DNA of 30,496 nucleotides from Beroe ovata. Its lineage: Eukaryota; Ctenophora; Nuda; Beroida; Beroidae. Shown one piece after another: positions 8,043 through 21,700 of the stretch. Position 1 is the first letter of the stretch. Each line of letters begins with the position of its first letter. The stretch spans positions 196,081-226,576 of the forward strand of contig CAMPET010000063.1 in assembly GCA_946803715.1 (NCBI GenBank). Direction: 5' to 3'. The notes under the pieces are model-generated. The model did no database searches. It was not told where the DNA came from and saw only the letters and a program-made list of their open reading frames with translations. A program made the translations under genes and the position numbers.

Positions 8043-11000
8043 CTACATTTTTGTATTTTTTGGGTGACAACTTACACTTTTGGCTATCCCCTCCTTCTTG
8101 TCCATGACAATCTGCCGTCTTTGGTTGGCATGATCAAATCGCTGACTTCTTTCCCCCAGGTGTGCGTTCAGACCATCTTTAGGTCTTCCAAAGAGTCTTA
8201 AAATCCACAATAATGTAATTCGAAGTTTTGAGGTAATAGCATCATTATACATGAAGGGATTGATTACAGAGTTGAAAGGAAGTATTGCTACCGAGAACAG
8301 TGAGTACCACTTGGTAGCATCTAATATTTCTAGTGAATGGAATAAGGCCATAAAGGTGAAAGGGATCCAACACACACAATCAGTGATGATGATCGCTGAT
8401 ATTTTTCTCTGTGTAGCTTTATGCCTTCTTCTGAACCTTTCACCAAGGTTAGCTGTTGATTTCTTTGATGTTGATGAAATAACCATGTAGGAAGCACATA
8501 TCAAAACAAAACACATTGAGTTAAGAAATAGAATACTCCAAACAAATTCTTTCTGTGGGTCAGATGATGTGACAAAGTACTTGAACATGCAGGTTGCACC
8601 ATTACCATAAAAATCCAATTTCTTCTTTTCCAAGACACCATAATCCTGAGAGAACATTCCCTCTACCATTTTGTTGATGAGTTTCCATTTCAGTGCCTGT
8701 TTTCTCATCCGTCCATAGTACCGGGAAATTACTTGAAAGTGTTCTTCTTTGTTGGGAAATCCAATGAAAAGTTTTACATTTGAAGCATAGTATAGGCCAT
8801 TGACGAAAAAATCTTCAAGGCTGCTTACAACTGGTGTAGTTGCTAAAACCCCTGACCCTATTATGAAAGAAATGATTTGTATTAACAATTTGATGACTTT
8901 CGTTTTAGATATGGTGCCTGTTACTCTAAGAGAACTTCTCACTGTATAGGCCCTGTAAAAGCTTAAGTATGTCATGGATAGTATGGAAATTTGTGATCCA
9001 GTTGTGTTAATGACTCCAAGCAGAGAACATTCGACACTTGTAAGCCATTGAGTTAGTTGATGGCAATAATTTTTCTTGAAAACTTGATCCATCAGTGCCA
9101 AGGACAGAATGTAGCAGCCTACTAGAAAGTCCCCAAGACAGATCAACAATATGAAAGCTTTGTTGGTCAAAGACCGTATGTTTCTGTATTGAAGTATGTT
9201 CGCTGTGTTACTTATCATTGCAAATGCATTGAAAGTTACTGCACTGCAACCAAACAACCAAGCAATTATTTTCATGCCAAGCCCATCTAAGAGCTCCTCA
9301 GAGCATTCATCGTTACATTCATCAGAGAGATCTAAGCAGTTAAAATGACCGTCACACTTTTGCGTTATGGGAATGAAAAGTGCAGAAGATGTGCTGCCAC
9401 ATTGGAAATGATTAGTACAGTTAGCCTCATCAGAGCTATCACCACAGTCATCAACGAGATCGCAGACTTTGTGAAATGGCAGGCACGTTCTCTTACTTGC
9501 ACAGACAAAGTGTTCATTATCATACCAACCCTTTGACCTTGTCAGAAAGGTGAGGTAAGGATCAGCACTTTCCTTTTTGCTTGTAGCATAGGTTCCGATC
9601 CTTTGTGAGTATTGTGCCGGGCAGGAATCATAAGTGGGGATCCTGCTTAAAGGGCAGGGTGCATTTGTTTCACATTTGTTGTTACAGCTTGTAAAAATGT
9701 AATTCTCTCCGAATAAGTGCTCACATGACCGAGATTTGATTGGCAATGCATATAGATTCACTTGATTAAACAAACCATAGATTGAGTGATCAGGAAATTT
9801 AAATTTCCTCTCCTCACACATGTCATTGTGGAGTGTAACAACATTTGAAACACCTTTGATGCAGTAAAACATATGGTAGGTTCTGATAAACCTATCTTCC
9901 CTTACTGTCGTCGAATATTGCAGTTTAGTGAATATGTCGGGAAAGCTTCTGGACACTGAACAAACGTTGTTTTCAAAGCCACAACTCTCAACTCCATCGC
10001 AAAGACGTTCAAGCTCTACATATCCAGATATCCCACTTTGACATAAGAAGACATCCTGGCATTGACTGTGATTACTTGATACGAACCTCTCCGTGTCCGC
10101 AGTTCCACATTTGGGCCATAACGATCTATCCTCGTCTTCGCCCTCCATACAGTCTGTGAAGCTGTCTGTTAGCCAGGACATGGGAATGGGAAGGCTGACT
10201 CCTGGTCGACCCCTCCTGGTACACCTTCTGTCCGACATAGCAGAGCATGCTGAATGAAATTCATCACTTCCATCTTCACAATCATTTTTCATGTCACAAA
10301 TATGATGTTTATGAACATAGCAAATAGGCGTTACATGTTCGCAAATGCTTTCAAGATCATCATCACATAGACGGTCTCCATTTGAACACACCATATATTT
10401 CGAAACAGTCGAGATGTAGCCATTTATAGCACAAACCAACCCGACTCTCTGTGGATCAGAACAGTTTGTTTGGTCCAGTTGATTTTTGCACAGGGGAGCT
10501 GTGATAGAGTATCTCATATTGGAGCCTAACATTCGTATTGCACCACACCTCATATTTGCTGGAAGTTTTATCAATTTTCCTGTTGATTTTTGTTCACAAG
10601 TTTGTTCTGTTTCAGTAGTGACGTCACAATCATTTTCGTCTATATCAAGTTCACAATCGCCTTTACCATCGCAAATTTCTGTTGGTGGTACGTACACTAA
10701 TTCACTAGTTAGGGGACCTTGGCAATGCATGCCATATGAAACACCGTTACAATCTTCTTCATCTTCACAGTTCATACTATTAGAGTTACAAACATCATCA
10801 CATATCTGCCACTTGAATACCATGCTTCCTGAGCGCAATCGGACCATTTCAGTATGTTTTATTTTAGGACAATACTTCTCGTCTATGGAAGTATTCAAGC
10901 AATCTTTAGCACCATTGCATACCCATTGATCAAATGCAATGGAACCATGTACATGATACAGCTCACTGCTACAAAGAAAATCTCCACACAAGAATTTACT

Positions 11001-11559
11001 TCTCTTCGACAAGAGCTCCTTTGTTTCAGGACTACCACACAGTTGGTAAAAGAAAGGATCATCAGGACAAACGATATTTTGATTTGTACTATAGTAATGA
11101 TCATCAGGGGATATAGTGGAATCTAGTTGTCCAAATTGGTTCTTGCTCGCACTAAAGCACTTGAAAAATATTATTTTTCGATTACCAGTTCTTTTTTCAC
11201 AGACGTTCTTGAGGAACCCCCCATATTCCCCCAATGCACATGTTATAGTTGAACCTGTGGAGATAGAAGCACTGAGGTCGCGGTAGTTATCCACATGGAA
11301 ATCGGCAAAATGGGTACTAGAAACTTAGAAACTTAGAAATTGGAAGGATCTTGAAAACAGAACCCTATGTTTTCATCTCAAAACTAACTGACTAATCGAG
11401 AGGAATGTGTTCATGATCTGTCGCATATCATGATTTGACCTGAGCCCTTCCCTGCTCACGCTTACCTTTGTTTGAAGTTGGGGGCTGATCATTTCGGATT
11501 GCACTGCAGATTGAAAGTTGGATTGAAATCCAAGCACAGAGTGAAAACTTTCTTAACAT
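8043..11559 (-). CDS. LDLa-ectodomain rhodopsin-type GPCR without LRRs
   Basis: A 3.2-kb uninterrupted frame (stop at 8043-8045) has no early ATG. Upstream, a proposed first exon 11559-11466 encodes a signal-peptide-like start (MLRKFSLCAWISIQLSICSA), ends CAAAG|GTAAGC and joins in phase to an acceptor before 11323, giving about 1124 residues. The ectodomain, about 700 residues, is cysteine-rich with LDLa modules of varying quality; clear ones are CDLVDDCGDSSDEANC (coding 9421-9466), CDGHFNCLDLSDEC and CDMKNDCEDGSDE. The seven-helix domain starts near 9275: TM2 LICLGDFLVG, TM3 end SFYRAY where DRY is usual, TM6 CWIPF, TM7 NSVINPFMY. The extracellular loop between TM4 and TM5 is very long, about 80 residues. 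Helix motifs resemble LGR type C and molluscan GRL101 receptors, yet no leucine-rich repeats are seen. It should be a plasma-membrane receptor; the ligand is unknown. A possible AATAAA on this strand is at 7618-7613. The receptor call is firm, the first exon moderate. Confidence 0.88.
11466..11559 (-). CDS. Proposed signal-peptide exon of the LDLa GPCR
   Basis: ATG at 11559-11557 on the minus strand opens 31 codons: MLRK, a hydrophobic core (FSLCAWISIQLSICSA), then a polar stretch, ending in phase 1 at a strong donor CAAAG|GTAAGC. The receptor frame, followed upstream from 11294, stays open past GAT-TTC-CAT to a pyrimidine-rich CTAAG acceptor at 11326-11324, which needs exactly one base from the preceding exon. 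The predicted intron is 142 bp. The phase match plus signal-peptide composition supports it; transcript evidence is absent. Confidence 0.6.
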
Positions 11560-12618
11560 CAGAAAAGAAAAATGCTACCAACTTGATTGCAACTTGAGGC
11601 CCTCACTCCATGCAATCGTTTAAAAGGGAGCTCTTTGAAGGAGGTGCTAAAAGCTTCTTACTAAAGTCTGAAAAGCAATTCACGAGAGGATTGTCCAGTT
11701 CGAAGTTCACAATGGGAATCGTTTGATCTTGTGGTGTTAAAACCCGCACATTCAACTATTCAAGTTGTTCGTCATGAAGGATCCTTGCTCCCTCAGGATA
11801 CAATCATTTTGACTTCTTTTCCTCAGAACTACGTCAAATTTCAACGCATGTCGGATATACGCAACATGAAATATTTTTTCCATAAGTCAGTGAAGCCGGC
11901 TGCACTCATAAAGAGTAACAATCAACATAGCAACTTTAGAAACCTTGTCTCACCTGATAGAATTGGCATTTTAGGTATTATCACTTTGATTCATTTATTT
12001 GAAACTCAGGGTTTCAGGGTTATTTTGTGAAATAACTTTGATAGTACCCATACCTATCTAGTTTCTACATTCAACCTATATCAATTCATGACTGGTTCCT
12101 TATCTTTTTGGACAAACAGTTGTGAGTGGCTTGTGAAGAATCAATCCCTACCATTTATGTGTACAGCTATTCAAGTTTATACAGGTATCTGTGTTACCAG
12201 GGCTACCAGTGAAATTGTTGGATCATTGATTTTCACTCTAATTGATTCATTGTATCAATCATATCGCAGGGATGAAAAGTTCATAATTGTCATAGACCTA
12301 ATACATTCAGGATGAATATGGCATGGGTATCGTTTGTCCTTGGTTTGTATGACTGATGAAATTGGGCTTATCATTCTGTTACGGTACACTTGAGTCTAAA
12401 GTAGAGACTGATCTTTCTCATATTTTTGGTAAGTGCCGTCGTTTATTGATGAATTTCAAGTGGTCAATCATGGATGACACAATCATGGGAGACACAATCA
12501 TGGGAGACCAATCATGGGAGACGAGACCATTATCATATACTCATATAGGAAATTGGAGACCAAATAGGTACCATATTTTAGGTACTGGTATACTGACGCT
12601 CTTGACACAATTTTTCAG
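11560..12618. promoter_or_regulatory. Divergent intergenic region between GPCR and FAM184
   Basis: The two genes are transcribed away from each other, so both promoters and 5' UTRs should lie here. An acceptor just before the FAM184 start (AG at 12617-12618) implies a 5' UTR exon within or beyond this region, which I could not locate. A 14-15 bp tandem repeat (ACACAATCATGGGAG and variants, 12477-12520) is present. Reading frames of 75-99 codons at 11731, 12088 and 12356 match nothing I recognise. Confidence 0.45.
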
Positions 12619-15600
12619 AGAATGAGTAACCACATAATGAATGAAATGGATGGGCCAATGACCCAAGAGCTTCACTTGAAAATGAGCAAAAAAATTGCTC
12701 AGCTCACGAAGGTATGAGAGTCATGTTTGTTACTGCCACCATCATTATAAAATGAAAACTCATTCGAGCATTCCTTGAGATTATAGGGAAATAACTAATT
12801 TCGTTTGTCTGACCATGAATTCGTCCTAACTGTATCAGGTAAATTAACTTTCTCATGCAAGATTATGGTTACTAGTTACCTACTATTTCCAGGTTGTTTA
12901 TGCGCTGAATACAAAGAACGATGAACACGATGCCCACATTGCATGCCTCCAGGAAGCTCATGAGCTCGAACTCAAGAAGGTAAATGTTCGGTTTTGCTAT
13001 TTTGGTCCACTCGAAAATATGTTACACATGAGAATTTGCTATAAAAATTGAGTGCATTATCGGTAGCGTCCCAGTAGATAGGTACGTGGTGCATGGCTCA
13101 TGCTAGATACAGTAAATAAAGCCCAAGACCGTACCTCAATGCTCCAATACGTCACAGGTGTTGGCTAGTGCAGAGGAGCAGGTTGCGAAGTTGCAGCTGG
13201 TTGTTGCGAACCAGAGAAATGACAAGGAAACAATCATTGATCTCAGGAACAGAATAAAGCAGTATGAAGTGAACAATCAAAACTCTGTTAAGGACTACCA
13301 GAAGTATAAATCATTCACGCAAGGTACCTATCTAAGATATGATCATAGAGCCATGTCCCTTACATACCTTCGATTTATCAGACTTACTCTGTAGGTTTAA
13401 TGTGAAATGGATCTAACTCGACCCCAGAATTGCCAATTTCCATTCATGAGTGATGAAAGCAACATAGGAGCATAGTGCACGAAAATCAAAAGAGAATGAG
13501 ACAAATAGTCTGAGACGAAACCTCCATTCATGCTTGTTAATAAAAGTGTTTTCTCGACTGATTGCGGTAATTGGTGCTACCCAAGTCAAAATTGGCCTTC
13601 ATGCCAACGATGATTCCGATGGCTTCAGCCCTAAATCGGCCACTCCCTTTTTGCGTTGAGCGAAGCACCGACTGCTTGTATCTCAGCCCAGGCCCAGGAA
13701 GGTCATAGAGACTTCGTTTTTGGTGCAAAAGCAATAGCCATGTTGATATGTGACTTGTCAGTAAACTGGTCTGAGATACAAGCAGTCGGTGCTTCGCTAA
13801 ATGCAAAAAGGACGTGGCCGATTTAGGGCTGAAGCCATCGGAATCATCGTTGGCATGAGGGCCAATTTTGTTTGGGATGGCCTCAAGTACCGAAATCAGT
13901 CGAGAAAACGCTTTTAATAACAAGCAAATCTCGACAGTTTGGTCTTTGACTAAAACAAAAAGTTGTAGGTACGGGGTACCTCATATCATTGACAGTGATA
14001 TGATTAATATGGCATTTGTCCAGACCGTGAGGACGATCTAAAGAAACTTTTCGAGGAGCAGATGAAGACTTTGCGGATCGAAATGGATGCTGTGAAATCC
14101 AACTACGAGAGCAAGATATTAGAGTTGACTGAACGATCTAGTCAGCAGGATGCCTCTAGCTCCATGCTCAGGAAGTTGAAGGAAAAACATGAAAAAGAAC
14201 TCGAGCTCCTCAGGGAGGTTAGCCGTAGTAAGGATTAAAAAATTAACCTTTGAAAGGTCATGAAATTTCAATACAGATACCTCAATCCTTTTTTACTTGA
14301 TAACTTTTGCTTCTCAAAAACGACTATCAAATGCGAACCAGGTCTCAGAACAGGAGTTAGCTTCTCATGAAAAGTGTATGTCTGACATGAAGAAAGAGTA
14401 CGAGGCTGAGATATTGGCATTACAACAGCGACACAAAGAAGAGCTGGGTTCCATGGTGAGCAGTGAGAAAACATCGTTGACCGTCATGTACAAGAACCAA
14501 ATCAGCCAGCTGGAAGAACAGGTCAGTGAGAGACCGATAGGTAGTGGGTCCTGATGTTAATAATTTAAGAGATAGCTGAGAGAGCCTTTGTGCAGTAATC
14601 ACTGAAAATCTCACACAGCTGAGACTTGAAAGCAGTTTTCGTGATATATTGTGTTACTTTATAATTATACTCGAATGTGACCTTCCCTCCTCCTCAGGTT
14701 TCAACTTTGAAGCAGCTTATGGAGTCAAGTGATTACCAAAGTAGCAACAGACTAAGTATCTTGTCAAAAGAGCTTGAAGAAGCTGAAACTAAGTTTGTGA
14801 AATTTGCAAAAGAACGAGAAGAGCTTCAAGATGAGGTAAGAGAGATTGATTGTTTTGCTTGACAACCATGATACTATGATAGCGTACCTAATACCTATGC
14901 AAGTGCCAAGTATGTCAAAGACAAAGTTTCGCAAAGTGCTCGAACTTTATTAAAAAGTGAGTATATCACAAGTTAACACAGTTATTGACTGGTCTTTACT
15001 AAGAGTTTCATTGCTGAGATTGGTCTCAGCAATGAAAATTTTAATAAAGACCAATCAATAACTGTGCTTTACTTTTGATATGCTACCTATAAATAAAAGC
15101 GTGCCTATTTAGCTATCAAACTAACAACTTATTGCGCCATTAAGGGGAACGAATTTCATGATAAAACTGATATTTTTATTCGTTTTAATGAGATCTTAAT
15201 GAGATCTTGATGAAATCTTAATGAAGGACTTGATCGACGTACGGTGTACACTCAATCTTTCAGAATGAGAGGTTGAAGGTATCGGTTCATGACTTGGAGG
15301 GCAAGTTCCACGATGCCCAAGAAGAACTGCAGAAGGCTCTCAGCAAGTTGACAATGGTGGAACAGGAAATGCTAGCATCAAAGAGTAACGCACAGAGCCA
15401 GGCTGAAGAAATCATGCGAAAAGCAGGTTACATTTCTTGTGTCGGTCACGTTTTCACTTACGCAGTGACTTGCAAATGGGTTTCAATATAGTGACATACG
15501 AGTGTAACATACAGCTATACAGTAACCTATGTTCCTAAGCTCCTAGGGAAGCTAAGGTGCCTGTATCGTCTGGAGGTCGAGCATCATTTATCTATATCAT

Positions 15601-18600
15601 ATGATTCCGGGGCGACTATGAAGTTAACTTTACAAGCCATCTTGAATTATCTCATGTAACATCAGTGTTTGAACCGCAGCTTCCCATCAAAAACACGGTA
15701 GTGGTCGGAATAGTCTTAAACACTGTACCACCTCAGAACAACGTTAAAACACAAAGTCTGTACTCGACTTGACCATGCTTCATAGTTTTTACATCTTGCT
15801 ACGATAGTACATCTTCCTGTACAGACTCGAAAACATAATATCTATCTGTGTCACGTGACGAGTAAATATTTTAAATTTTAAACTGTATCGCCGCGTTATG
15901 CACTGGGTGCCCAATATCATGACTATTTTCGTGACACTGCACACGATATTGTGATTTACAGGAAAAACGAAGTTTCTTTGTCAAAGAATCGCTCCGTTGT
16001 ATCTTTCGAGCGCATGTCGGCATTTTTCATCTGTGATACCTACCGAATTTAGATAACAGTTTTGTTACGATGGTTGTTAATGGATTATAAATAAGTTTAA
16101 ACCATCCATGATATTATGCTTATATATTTGCTCGCTTTATCGATGTAATATTATTTGATTAAAAAGTTTGATACATGGACGAAGATGCACCTAAACATTC
16201 AAGTCAAGGTATTCTGCAACACGACTAAAACACTAACAAGACAGTCTAAAATTTCAATCGAAACTCAATCATCGTAATGATTGGTTTTATTCACATATTA
16301 TTCACAAGACACAGGACCTATTACTCTATTATATTGCAACCTGCCTACCTACCCATATACCTAGCTATATTTATTATCTATTCTATTTATTATCTATTCG
16401 TCATCTTCAGGTAAACTAAGTGAGCTTGACGAACTGACCCAGCTTCACAGTGTTGAGAATGAGAGACTACACTTTGAGATCACCAAGCTGAAGGATCAAG
16501 TTGGAGAGAAGGATGAGAGGATCAAGAACATCACGGAGAAGCACACCAAAACAATCGGAATATGGGAAGAAAAGAGTAACCAACTGAAAAAGGTTGGTGC
16601 TATTTAGAGGAACAAAAACTAAGTTATAGGACAGTCGAGTCCGTTAGAAAATCCAACAATCAAGGGTAAGGGTTGATGGTCTAATTACGTAATGTGGTGA
16701 AAATGCCCTGCTCAGTTGAGGGGAGTCATGACTCGAGCTGTCGGAAACAACTCCCATCATACAGAAAGTGACTATACTAGGGAAGATCATTTGCATTGCA
16801 CTTTGTGACACATGAACAGCCCTCATAATGCTTTTCCCGGTGTTTGAAGGAATACTGTTTCAATTGCAGCTCTGTTCATGAACTGTTCATTGTTCTTCGC
16901 TTGTTCGATATCCTGATGTTTCATTTGTTATGCAAATCTATCGTGTATGAGACATGGAATTATCCGATTATGTTAGGTATTCATGCATTCGATGCATGGC
17001 TCAACTATAATGATACTATACAGCTGTGAGCTGTATGTCACTAACTATGTAAGTATGATAGCTGACATGCATAAAATGGAATTCTTGTTGTCAGACTGTT
17101 GCAGAATGTAGATGCAAGCATCCTGAATCAGAATTCCTCATGAACACCGAGACACGTGTTTTGCTGAAAGCACTTTACTTCTCAGAAAATTGATGTGGAA
17201 TTAATATACATACTCTGAGGATCGCGTTAACACGATAATGGAATGATTGGTTTTGTCGGACTGCATGCATTGTAAACAGGAAAACCTCTTGATGCGATGA
17301 CTTGCTCTTCATCTCTTCTAAGATTCCATTAATAATGGTAGGTATACTTTAACTACAAAACTGTAGCTCTCACATACATTCCCCCGCGTTCCACAGGATC
17401 TTGCAGTCAAGGAAGAGGAAATAGCTCTGCTGAAAGCTGAGTACAAGCTGTCTCTGGACGAGCATGCTACTGCTGCTTCAGAACGGTATGAGTTTGTGTA
17501 TTTATTATGTTCCTAATAATATTGATTATTCATTCGTAATGAGTAATCTAATCTTGGTATCCTCAACGCCATGTACAATGTAAATTGACCATTGTACAAT
17601 ATTTACTTCTCGTACAGATTGTTTAGTGTTAACATTTCGTGCCTCTTTGTTAGATGTTATGAATAGTTTCCACAGTGATGGGACATTCATTTTACTTCAC
17701 CTGGACATGATGTAGTACGATTTTCCTCCACCGCGACCATCTATACTCTATTCACCTATCATTCTGCTCAACAGGGAAGCTGAGTTACAGCGTGTAAAGT
17801 TGGAAGAGCTGCGAGAACAGAGGGAGAGTAGTGAGAGGGAAATGGAGGAAGCACTGGAAACTGCACGTGCAAACTCACTCGCTGTTAGAGAAGCACTGGA
17901 AGCAGAGGCGATCAGTGAGAAAGAATCACTCAAAGAACGTAAGATCATGATCACGATACCTTGAGTCCAAAGTTGCGGAGGGCATCCTACTTCATTACAG
18001 TCATGTCTGGCTGTCAGTGTCTCATGACAGTATCCAATTATATCCATGATATTTGGAAGTGATCGTGAACTCTGCTCCTGTCTGTATTCTAATTGATTCT
18101 CTCTCCCAGTGTACATTTCTGAACTCCCTCTGTCCCCCAGTGTACGAAGTGCAGATATCAGCACTGAAGGAAGACAGGGACAGCTTGAACACACGACTCA
18201 CAGAGACCACGGATGAAGTGACGCGGCTCAAGGATCTCATGGCTAATAGTCAGAGTTCAATGATGGACTTCGAGAATGAACGGACCAGTCTCAAGGTTTG
18301 TCCTACCTCCTTATTCCCTGAGTTGAGAGAGGGGGGGAGTTTTAGATAACTGCCGAGTTTTTTCCTATCTACCTATCTGTCGCTGATGAGCAATGATTGC
18401 AATCGATCATAGATATCCGTGCATGATGAAATCGTGTAGATTTTGATAAAGACAGTGTTTACGTAGAGAAAATGTTACAAATTGCACTGCGTTCCGGTTA
18501 ATTTTTACAAAAATCGCCGCAATCGTAAAAACAAATCATGCTGAATATTGACCTGCTCATTCATGCATAGATTAATTCCTTATCGTAATACCACAGATAT

Positions 18601-18715
18601 TGATTAAATCACGGGAAATTACAGGCGAGTTTAGCAGAGAATCAGGAACGACTAGGGATAGTTCACAGTGAGCTCCAAGATAGGATGGCCATCCTCAAAT
18701 CTCTTCGGGTAGGTG

Positions 18716-18758
<43 letters not shown>

Positions 18759-21700
18759 NNNNNNNNNNNNNNNNNNNNNNNNNNNNNNNNNNNNNNNNNN
18801 NTTTGTGTGTGTGTGTTTGTGTGTGTGTGTGTTTGTTTGTTTGTGTGTGTGTGTGTGCGTGTGTGTGTGTGGACCACCTCATTACCAGACTATACCCTGT
18901 GTGGATTGCTGGTAGAGAAGCTTTTTAGAAAATTTGTTACCGTACCTATGAATCCAACTTGTCACTCTCTAAACTTTCATGCTTTGACAGGAGGAATTCG
19001 ACAAGGAAGTCAAAGATCACGCCCTCACGAAGCAGCAGAGGGAACAATATGCAGCAGATCTAGCGGCAAATAGAGCCAAGGAACGGGATGAATTCTGGGC
19101 CAAGAAACTGAAGTACGTACCAGCCCCAAAACTGCAGTAGGGGGTAAAATGTCGGTTGTAAAATGCAGCTCGCCCGTACTCTGTACAGTAGTTGCTAATT
19201 GCTTCGATTCCTATCATTGGCTGTACAACTGTTGGAATAGAAGTAAAACTCTTCTAAATATAAAAAAGCTATGCAATGTGAGATGTATCCAATGTGTATC
19301 ATGGTTGACCAAGGAATTTGAAAAAGCCATTCCTCCAATAATTACTGTTACATTTCCGCAGAGATGAGCTCGACAGTTTGGAGCTAGAGTTAATGCGGAG
19401 GCAGTCTCAGAGCCGAAACTCCGAAATAAAGAAGATCAAAGATTCGCACATGCAGGAATTCAATGAGGCAGAGTCCCTATGGAGAGAAAAGATGGAGGCG
19501 CTTCAAGCTAAGGTATGTCTCGCGATCCAAACTTTTCTTGTATACGTCATAATGCCCTCAAAATTGAGGGTTATAGGCTTGAGATAAGAAGATCGGCTGT
19601 AGCCTAAAGATCGTTAGTTGGACTGTGGCTACTGTGAGACATGTACTACGATGTACAATTCGTCATTCTCAGTTAAACTACCTGCTGAATTTAAGCATAT
19701 CAACTAGTCACATTGATGTTGTATATGATGTTGAATATGATGTTTTTCATATTTACACGACAATACATGAAGCCATCATGTTCCATTGCCGCTAATATTC
19801 CACACACGGTGTATAATAAGCATGTCATGCATACGTATTGTTAATGATGATGATGCGACCACGACCCAGAGTATGTCGTTTTCATGGATGTTGTCGTATA
19901 CATAACTATACAATATCATCTGCATACGATACTGTGCCCATTGCCGAAACAACCCATTTAACCAGATATATGAAGAGTTAAATTGGAAAATGTCATGATA
20001 ATATGGCATTTTGTATCCTAGAACAGTATGTCTACTCGCTAGCATCACGGGAATGCAATTTACATTGCCGTTTATCCACTTTCCTGTACTTGATATGTTC
20101 AAATACAGCTGGAATCCTCTAACATTATCTGAAACCGAGGATCAATCAAGGAGAATTGGTTTTGATCCAATTATGTTGCCATGATACGCCCATATAAGGC
20201 ATAATTGAACCTTGATCAGCTATAAAAGTACAGTTGTGGAAAGCACTGTGTGTGGCGCGCGTTTTGCGCGCGTCTCTAAACCACATGTTTCGAAAAGTCT
20301 GTGCGCTCTAGTTATGCGCAAATGTGTTCCATTGGGCTTCATCACGAAACACTTACGATTTCCTAAAAAGAGTTAGGAAACCTTTTTAGCTGTCATGTCC
20401 CCGTACTTTGATATAACAATTTCAGGTAAAAGACCTGGAGAAACAAGTTAATTTGATGAACATTGAGAGTCTAAAGAAGGAGATGAGTCTGAATGAGCAG
20501 AGCAAGTCGGAGTATGAAAACCTTACTGCGAAGATGCAACAGCTCAAGGCGGATCATGCGGCTAACTTGAAGGAAATAGAGGCTGAACATCTGGATGCTA
20601 TGAAAAGGCTAGAAGAGAGTATGGCTAGGGACGCTAAAGTGTTGGAGGATAAGATAGTTTTTGCTCATCGGCAAAACATCCACGAGATGACAAAAGCACA
20701 CAAGTTATCAGTCGATGCGTTGAAAGAACAGTTAGAACAGAAGAGAGTGATGGATTTGAGTGCGTTCAAACATACAGCCAGGAAAGAATTGGGTGAGTGT
20801 CAACTTCCTTTTCCTATCCGACATTCCCGTGATTCGTAGCTATGGACGACGCGGTTAAAGCTAATGGAAAATATTCTTTGTCTGTTTCATGAAACCTACC
20901 ATCAGAAACTGCATTTGCGAATTCTCAGAGAGTCAGCTGATGAGGTGTAAGAAGGAGAACGCTGAACAGACAGAGTTACGGTTACACGAACAGACACTGA
21001 ATTATGAGGAACAGAAAGAAGAGCTACAGAGAGAACTGGAAATGAGGGAACGGGAGGTTAGGAAATCTACTGTTGTTCCAGTTGCGAAATCAATAGAGAG
21101 ATCCAACTAGTATTTCATAATTCATATGTCAGAAGTCATATTCCTATCGTTAGTTGATAACTGTACTACATGACCTGCTAGGATGATAGGATCTACATTA
21201 TAACTTCACTCTCCGATCACGAAGACTGTTGTTGTTACCATGTCTGATTATCAGATAAAGAGTACAGCAGAGCGGATAGACGCGCTTCAGAACTCTCTGA
21301 CAGACAAACGTCTGGAACTGAAAGACAGACAGTCTGAAGTCATGGAGCTCNATAGCGCTTATCGGTTGCTTATCAGAGCAAGCAAAAGTGCAACGTAATG
21401 TAAATCAACGTAATGTAGGATAGGATCTACATTGCAACTAGTAACTTCACTCTCCTATCACGATGACTGTTGTTGTTACAATGTCTGATTATCAGATAAA
21501 GAGTACAGCAGAGCGGATAGACGTGCTTCAGAACTCTCTGACAGACAAACGTCTCGAACTGAAAGACAGACAGTCTGAAGTCATGGAGCTCCAGAAACAG
21601 CTCATTGTGATAAAGGAGCAGTTTGAGGAGAAATCCAAGGAGGTCATGACAATTAAACAGGAAGCGGTCATCCAAATCAAGTGAGTGTTTGTATTTTTTA

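Noticed and set aside
10486-11126. Overlapping plus-strand frames of 60-147 codons
   Set aside because: They lie antisense to the LDLa ectodomain and have the composition expected of a shadow of that gene.
18685-18928. Cys/Val-rich and His/Thr-rich reading frames
   Set aside because: They are translations of the TG/CA microsatellite and cross an assembly gap.
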